Of a stretch of 64,000 bases of DNA, positions 59,577 to 64,000 are shown piece after piece; position 1 is the first letter of the stretch, and every line of letters begins with the position of its first letter. The position numbers and the translations under genes were made by a program. The stretch is from Nitrincola iocasae (lineage in GTDB: Bacteria > Pseudomonadota > Gammaproteobacteria > Pseudomonadales > Balneatricaceae). The stretch spans positions 3,286,001 through 3,350,000 of the forward strand of contig NZ_CP044222.1 of NCBI RefSeq assembly GCF_008727795.1, in the 5' to 3' direction. A model generated the notes under the pieces. The model did not search any database, was not told the origin of the DNA, and worked only from the letters and a program-made list of their open reading frames with translations.

Positions 59577-61727
59577 TTATTCGCCGAAATAGGTTTCGCC
59601 GTTCGCAGCCATCTGCTGCATACGTGCGGTTGGCTGGTACAGCGGGCCCAAGTCCGCAAAAGGCGCGGCCATCTCCAGGAAAGCCTGCAAGCCCATCTGA
59701 TCCAGGTAGTGCAAGGCACCGCCACGGAACGGCGGGAAGCCGATGCCATAAATCAGACCCATATCGGCCTCAGCCGGGGTGGCCACTATGCCATCTTCAA
59801 GACAGCGAACTGTTTCGATACACAGAGGAATCATCATCCGGGCGATAATCTCTTCATCGCTAAAGTCACGCGCTGTACCAACAATCCCTTCCAGCAGCGC
59901 CGGAACCGATTCATCAATCAGCTTGACCTGCTTGCCGCGACGGTCCAGCTCGTAGCGGTAAAAGCCCTTGTCATTTTTCTGACCATAGCGCTCCAGTTGA
60001 TACATGCGATCTATGGCATTTTCACCGTCATGCCCCATGCGATCCGGGAAGCCTTCGGCCATAACCGCATCGGCATGATGACCGGTATCGATACCCACTA
60101 CGTCCAGCAGATACGCTGGCCCCATAGGCCAACCGAATTTTTCCATCACTTTATCTACGCGGGTAAAATCGGCGCCATCACGCAACAGCAGACTGAAACC
60201 GGCAAAGTAAGGGAAGAGTACCCGGTTAACCAGGAATCCCGGGCAGTCATTCACCACGATCGGGGTTTTACCCATGGATTTGGCATAGGCCACGGTACGG
60301 GCGATCGCCGCTTCAGAGCTTTGCTCACCACGAATGACTTCGACCAGCGGCATGCGGTGCACCGGGTTGAAAAAATGCATGCCACAGAAGTTTTCCGGGC
60401 GCTGCAGTGATTTCGCCAGTGCAGTGATTGAGATGGTCGAGGTATTGGAAGTGATAATCGTGTCATCACTGACCTGCTGCTCCACTTCAGCCAGAACCGA
60501 CGCTTTGATTTTGGCATTTTCCACAACAGCCTCAACCACCAGATCGACACGACCAAAGTCACCATAACTCAGGGTCGGGGTAATCTGTGTCAGCACTTTG
60601 GCCATCTTCTGTGCATCCATGCGGCCACGTTTAACCTGACCATTCAGCAGTTTGGTGGCTTCATCAAGACCCAACTGCAGGGCTTTGTCATTGATATCCT
60701 TCATCAGGATCGGTACACCCTTGGAGGCCGACTGGTAGGCGACACCGCCGCCCATAATCCCGGCACCCAGCACCGCGGCCAGTTTCACCGGAGTGGTGTC
60801 TTTTTCAAAGGCTTTGCTGACTTTTTTAACGTATTGATCTTTGAGGAACAGACCCACCAAGGCTTTGGTCACGCTATTAGTAGCCAGCTTGGCAAAGCCT
60901 TTGGCTTCCACCTGAATGGCTTTATCGCGGGTCATATTGGCGCTTTTCTGAATCGAGCTCAGTGCCGCCATAGGCGCCGGATAATGTGGACCGGCTTTGG
61001 CACCGATAAAGCCCTTGGCTGACTCGAACGCCATCATCTGCTCAATCTGATTCAGCTTGATCGCCGTGGTCTTTTCGGTACGCCGCGCCTGATAGTCAAA
61101 TACACCATCTGCCGCTTTAGTCAGCAGATCCAATGCAGCGTCACGCACAGCCTCTGTGGCTACAACCGCATCAACAGCACCGTCTTTCAGTGCTTCTGCA
61201 GCGCGCTTTTCCGCACCACCACAGATCCACTCATTGGCATTATCCACACCGATCAGACGTGGCAAGCGTACGGTGCCACCCCAACCCGGGTAGATGCCCA
61301 GCTTCACTTCCGGCAAGCCGACCTTAGCCTTGTCACCCATCACCCGGAAATCGGTAGACAGGCAAAGCTCAAAACCACCGCCCAGTGCAATACCATTGAT
61401 GGCCGTTACTGTCGGGCAGGGCAGGTCTTCAATGGCATTGAAAATTTCATGTAATGACAGCAGATGCTCAACAATGCTCTCTTCCGACTGATCAAACATC
61501 TGGCTGAATTCAGTGATGTCCGCACCGACGATAAAGCAGTCTTTGGCACTGCTGAACATAACCCCTTTTACGTCGGTTAAGGCGCGAATGGCATCAACAG
61601 CCTCACGCAGCTCATTCAGTGTCAATTGATTGAACTTATTGACACTATCGCCCTGCAAATCAAACACGACCTCAACGAAGCCGCCATCAATCTGGCGCGC
61701 CGTAATCGCTTTACCTTGATAAATCAT
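59577..61727 (-). CDS. fadB: fatty acid oxidation complex alpha subunit FadB
   Basis: A 716-residue multifunctional enzyme. Residues 1-190 are enoyl-CoA hydratase/isomerase (GIALGGGFELCLSTDFRVM); residues about 310-500 the NAD-binding 3-hydroxyacyl-CoA dehydrogenase (AAVLGAGIMGGGVAYQSA, NTSTISITALA, CGMHFFNPVHRMPLVEVI); residues about 500-710 the C-terminal domains (NDCPGFLVNRVLFPYF, GIGFPPFRGGAL). Same size as E. coli FadB (729). Between etfA and fadA in one direction with 15- and 13-base gaps, so it is an operon that supplies both oxidation steps and the ETF needed by acyl-CoA dehydrogenases. Confidence 0.97.
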   Translation of the reverse strand: MIYQGKAITARQIDGGFVEVVFDLQGDSVNKFNQLTLNELREAVDAIRALTDVKGVMFSSAKDCFIVGADITEFSQMFDQSEESIVEHLLSLHEIFNAIEDLPCPTVTAINGIALGGGFELCLSTDFRVMGDKAKVGLPEVKLGIYPGWGGTVRLPRLIGVDNANEWICGGAEKRAAEALKDGAVDAVVATEAVRDAALDLLTKAADGVFDYQARRTEKTTAIKLNQIEQMMAFESAKGFIGAKAGPHYPAPMAALSSIQKSANMTRDKAIQVEAKGFAKLATNSVTKALVGLFLKDQYVKKVSKAFEKDTTPVKLAAVLGAGIMGGGVAYQSASKGVPILMKDINDKALQLGLDEATKLLNGQVKRGRMDAQKMAKVLTQITPTLSYGDFGRVDLVVEAVVENAKIKASVLAEVEQQVSDDTIITSNTSTISITALAKSLQRPENFCGMHFFNPVHRMPLVEVIRGEQSSEAAIARTVAYAKSMGKTPIVVNDCPGFLVNRVLFPYFAGFSLLLRDGADFTRVDKVMEKFGWPMGPAYLLDVVGIDTGHHADAVMAEGFPDRMGHDGENAIDRMYQLERYGQKNDKGFYRYELDRRGKQVKLIDESVPALLEGIVGTARDFSDEEIIARMMIPLCIETVRCLEDGIVATPAEADMGLIYGIGFPPFRGGALHYLDQMGLQAFLEMAAPFADLGPLYQPTARMQQMAANGETYFGE

Positions 61728-61742
61728 TCCTGCTCTCCTGTA

Positions 61743-62672
61743 TTAGAGGCTTGCTTCCAGTTCGGGAACCGCGTCGAACAGATCGGCGACCAGTCCATAA
61801 TCAGCCACCTGAAAAATCGGTGCCTCTTCATCTTTATTGATCGCAACGATCACTTTGGAATCTTTCATACCCGCCAGATGCTGAATCGCACCGGAAATAC
61901 CCACGGCGATATACAGATCCGGTGCCACCATCTTGCCGGTCTGCCCTACCTGCATATCATTCGGCACATAACCCGCATCCACGGCGGCACGGGATGCACC
62001 TACTGCAGCACCCAGCTTGTCAGCCACCCGGTAGAGAAGATCAAAGTTCTCACCCTTACCCAGGCCACGACCACCCGACACCACAATGCTTGCCGCGGTA
62101 AGCTCCGGACGGTCAGATTCTGCCAGCGCTTCGTGACTAAAGCTGACATCGGTACTTTCAAACACCTTGTCCAGTATCTGTACAGAGGCATTCCCTCCTT
62201 CTGACGTGACCGGATCAAAGGCTGTGCCGCGTACCGTCATCACCACAACGGGATCACTGGTTTCAACCGTGGCGATGGCATTACCGGCATAAATGGCCCG
62301 CTTAAAGCGTTGTGGTGACTCAACGGCCATCACATCGGTTAACTGGTTGACGCCCAGTAGCGCGGCAACCCGCGGCAGGATATTTTTACCTGTGGTGGTC
62401 GAGGCCGCCAGAATATGGCTACAACCCTCGGCCTGATCCAGCAACAACTTGCTGACATTTTCAGCCAACTGATGTGCATAGGCCGGAGCATCGGCACAGA
62501 GTACCTGAGTGACGCCTGCCACTTGGGCGGCTTGCTCAGCAACTGAACCGCAGTTGTGGCCCGCCACCAGCAGGGTGATCTCTTTGCCTATCGCCTGAGC
62601 GGCGGCCAACACATTTAGCGTCACAGGCTTGAGTGCCTGATTATCATGCTCGGCCAGAATTAAAATACTCAT
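61743..62672 (-). CDS. etfA: electron transfer flavoprotein alpha subunit EtfA
   Basis: A 309-residue subunit that carries FAD. N-terminal ILILAEHDNQALKPVTLNVLAAA and the C-terminal FAD site GQTGKMVAPDLYIAVGISGAIQHLAGM are standard. ETF takes electrons from acyl-CoA dehydrogenases to ETF-ubiquinone oxidoreductase. Its ATG overlaps the etfB stop by four bases (ATGA). Confidence 0.97.
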   Translation of the reverse strand: MSILILAEHDNQALKPVTLNVLAAAQAIGKEITLLVAGHNCGSVAEQAAQVAGVTQVLCADAPAYAHQLAENVSKLLLDQAEGCSHILAASTTTGKNILPRVAALLGVNQLTDVMAVESPQRFKRAIYAGNAIATVETSDPVVVMTVRGTAFDPVTSEGGNASVQILDKVFESTDVSFSHEALAESDRPELTAASIVVSGGRGLGKGENFDLLYRVADKLGAAVGASRAAVDAGYVPNDMQVGQTGKMVAPDLYIAVGISGAIQHLAGMKDSKVIVAINKDEEAPIFQVADYGLVADLFDAVPELEASL

Positions 62673-63421
62673 GCAATCACCTTGGCTTCATTACGCAGTT
62701 TTTCAACCAGTTCAGCAACAGAACCCACTTTAATACCCGCACTGCGCTGTGCCGGTGGTTCCACCGATACCAGGGTGATATTGGACGCAACTGTAACCCC
62801 CAGTGCTTCGGCGGTTTTGACTTCCAGCGGTTTTTTCTTGGCTTTCATAATGTTTGGCAGGGAGGCATAGCGCGGTTCATTCAGGCGTAAATCGGTGGTG
62901 ACAACGGCTGGCAAGGTGACGTTGAGGGTTTGTAAGCCCCCATCTACTTCACGCGTGACCTGTAGTGTTTTCCCGTCAATCTTCACTTCTGAGGCGAAGG
63001 TAGCCTGAGGACGATCAAGCAGGGCGGCCAACATCTGGCCGGTCTGGTTGTTATCCGAATCGATAGCTTGCTTGCCCAGTAAAATCAGATCAGGCTGTTC
63101 AGCTTCTGCCACCTTAGCCAGCAAACGTGCCACTGACAGGGCATCAGGAGCCGCCTCGGTATCAATACGCAAGGCACGATCAGCCCCCAACGCCAGGGCG
63201 GTTCTAAGCTGTTCTTCACAGGACTTGTTACCGATGGATACCACCAGAATTTCCGTGGCAATCCCTTGTTCTTTAAGGCGTACGGCTTGTTCAACCGCAA
63301 TTTCACAGAAGGGGTTTAACGCCATTTTGACATTGGCGAGATCGACATCACTGCGGTCTGCTTTAACACGCACCTTGACGTTGTAGTCGATCACGCGCTT
63401 TACGGCGACGAGTATTTTCAT
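62669..63421 (-). CDS. etfB: electron transfer flavoprotein beta subunit EtfB
   Basis: A 250-residue subunit that binds AMP: MKILVAVKRVIDYNVKVRVK at the start, NPFCEIAVEQAVRLKE (the classical signature) and LLGKQAIDSDNNQTGQMLAALLD. The ATG at 63421 with AGAGGAGT upstream is the family start; a longer in-frame ATG adds 13 unlikely residues. It heads the etfB-etfA-fadB-fadA run. In the upstream gap a weak sigma-70-like pair is seen on the minus strand (TTGTCA at 63516-63511, 17 bases, TGTTAT at 63493-63488). Confidence 0.97.
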   Translation of the reverse strand: MKILVAVKRVIDYNVKVRVKADRSDVDLANVKMALNPFCEIAVEQAVRLKEQGIATEILVVSIGNKSCEEQLRTALALGADRALRIDTEAAPDALSVARLLAKVAEAEQPDLILLGKQAIDSDNNQTGQMLAALLDRPQATFASEVKIDGKTLQVTREVDGGLQTLNVTLPAVVTTDLRLNEPRYASLPNIMKAKKKPLEVKTAEALGVTVASNITLVSVEPPAQRSAGIKVGSVAELVEKLRNEAKVIA

Positions 63422-63540
63422 TATTACTCCTCTGATTGTTATTTTTCTCAAGGGTAACAATATGCGTCAGAGCGCCGCTTTTAACAATAACAAAATCCAC
63501 CCTGTTATATGACAAAAGCGATCACTCTGAAAAGCCAGGT

Positions 63541-64000
63541 TTATTTTTTTGGTTTTTGCATAAATGCCATAAACGCCGCACGTGCCTCGTCTGAGTTTAA
63601 GCGGGCCGCAAAGGCATCCACTTCAGAGACCAGCACCGACTGTAAACGGTTATCATCATGCTGCTTCAACATCGCCTTGCTCTGCTGTACCGCCTCGATC
63701 CCCATACTGGCCAGTGCACATGCTTTATCCATAGCAAAATCGATCACCGAACCTTGATCTACACACTGATTCACCAGCCCGACGTCAACCGCTTGTTCAG
63801 TGCCAAACACCTCACCCAGCACCAGTAACTCAAAGGCTTTGCGATGCCCCAGGCTGGATGGCAACAACAGACTGGTGCCACCTTCCGGCACCAGTCCCAT
63901 GCGGGTGAAGGGTAGTTGAAAGCGCGCACTGCTATCGGCATAAACCAGATCACAATGCAGCAGCATGGAGGTACCTATCCCGATAGCCACGCCGGAAACA
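63541..64000 (-). CDS. enoyl-CoA hydratase/isomerase family protein (partial, 5' end outside)
   Basis: The last 153 or so residues of a crotonase-fold protein; the frame is open through the window end. VSGVAIGIGTSMLLHCDLVYA is the conserved oxyanion-hole region, and LPFTRMGLVPEGGTSLLLPSSLGHRKAFELLVLGE the next family block, with the position of the second catalytic acidic residue in VPEGG. It could be an enoyl-CoA hydratase or a delta-enoyl-CoA isomerase; the cut N-terminus prevents a choice. It is upstream of, and in the same direction as, the etf-fad operon, 119 bases away. Confidence 0.88.
   Translation of the reverse strand, partial: VSGVAIGIGTSMLLHCDLVYADSSARFQLPFTRMGLVPEGGTSLLLPSSLGHRKAFELLVLGEVFGTEQAVDVGLVNQCVDQGSVIDFAMDKACALASMGIEAVQQSKAMLKQHDDNRLQSVLVSEVDAFAARLNSDEARAAFMAFMQKPKK

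Noticed and set aside
59564..59749. 62-residue N-terminal extension of FadA
   Set aside because: It overlaps the conserved fadB C-terminus and is Arg/Trp-rich shadow sequence; the family start is at 59563.
59253..60410. Long open frame on the plus strand, antisense to fadA and fadB
   Set aside because: It lies wholly opposite two strongly conserved genes, has no family text or credible start, and is a by-product of their codon use.
61626..62204. 192-codon plus-strand frame opposite etfA/fadB
   Set aside because: Antisense to conserved genes with no recognisable domain or ribosome site.

Overview
The window looks like chromosome from a motile, respiring, probably marine gammaproteobacterium of the Oceanospirillales/Pseudomonas-like group. 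This is inferred from gene content: a FabY-type ketoacyl synthase, RegB/RegA, the lysine-modifying EF-P system (EpmA/EpmB), FadBA with EtfBA, a FlgT-type outer ring and sigma-54/sigma-28 flagellar promoters. No phage, insertion sequence or CRISPR array is visible. REP-like palindromes occur at two places. Layout. (1) 1-2.5 kb: the end of glnD, then a sigma-28 promoter and three envelope genes (LPP20/FlgP-like lipoprotein, an unknown exported protein, FlgT), which look like a flagellar outer-ring operon. (2) 2.5-18.6 kb: housekeeping genes: OmpA-like lipoprotein, fabY, a TatD-family hydrolase with prfC, a cytochrome c', regBA, a CbiM-like protein, leuA-holD-rimI, a MNT nucleotidyltransferase with a stub partner gene, a PatB/MalY lyase, and efp-epmA divergent from epmB. 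(3) 18.6-20.3 kb: a lipoprotein with six consecutive prolines and an Rpn nuclease that carries a plausible internal translation start. (4) 20.3-42.1 kb: a continuous flagellar/chemotaxis locus: fliW; fliS-fliD-flaG-fliC on the minus strand; a fliT-like gene; flgLKJIHGF and flgEDCB on the minus strand; cheR, cheV; and flgA, flgM, flgN on the plus strand. Two sigma-54 promoters (flgB, flgF) and two sigma-28 promoters (fliC, flgM) can be read directly. (5) 42.1-48.5 kb: tRNA-Arg(CCT), then a Fur-box-associated haem/iron module: a MauG-like dihaem peroxidase running antisense into the tRNA, an imelysin, a COG3488 dihaem protein, a second imelysin and a DUF1513 protein. (6) 48.6-58.2 kb: signalling and sulfide oxidation: a 1243-residue PAS/GAF/GGDEF/EAL protein, a TPR protein with a degenerate receiver domain, a type II sulfide:quinone oxidoreductase with a small membrane partner, and a diguanylate cyclase with a periplasmic CxxCH motif and a cysteine-rich GAF-like region. 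(7) 58.2-64 kb: REP array, then fatty-acid beta-oxidation on the minus strand (etfB-etfA-fadB-fadA, and upstream an enoyl-CoA hydratase cut by the window end). How the parts fit together: the flagellar genes form a tiered regulon. Sigma-54 drives hook and rod genes. FlgM holds sigma-28 until the hook is complete. Sigma-28 then drives flagellin, flgM itself and, on this reading, the distant flgP-X-flgT operon. The most interesting leads are the sigma-28-linked unknown outer-ring gene, the Rpn gene with an intragenic antitoxin candidate, the haem-c/Cys-rich diguanylate cyclase beside a sulfide oxidase, and the iron module abutting a tRNA.
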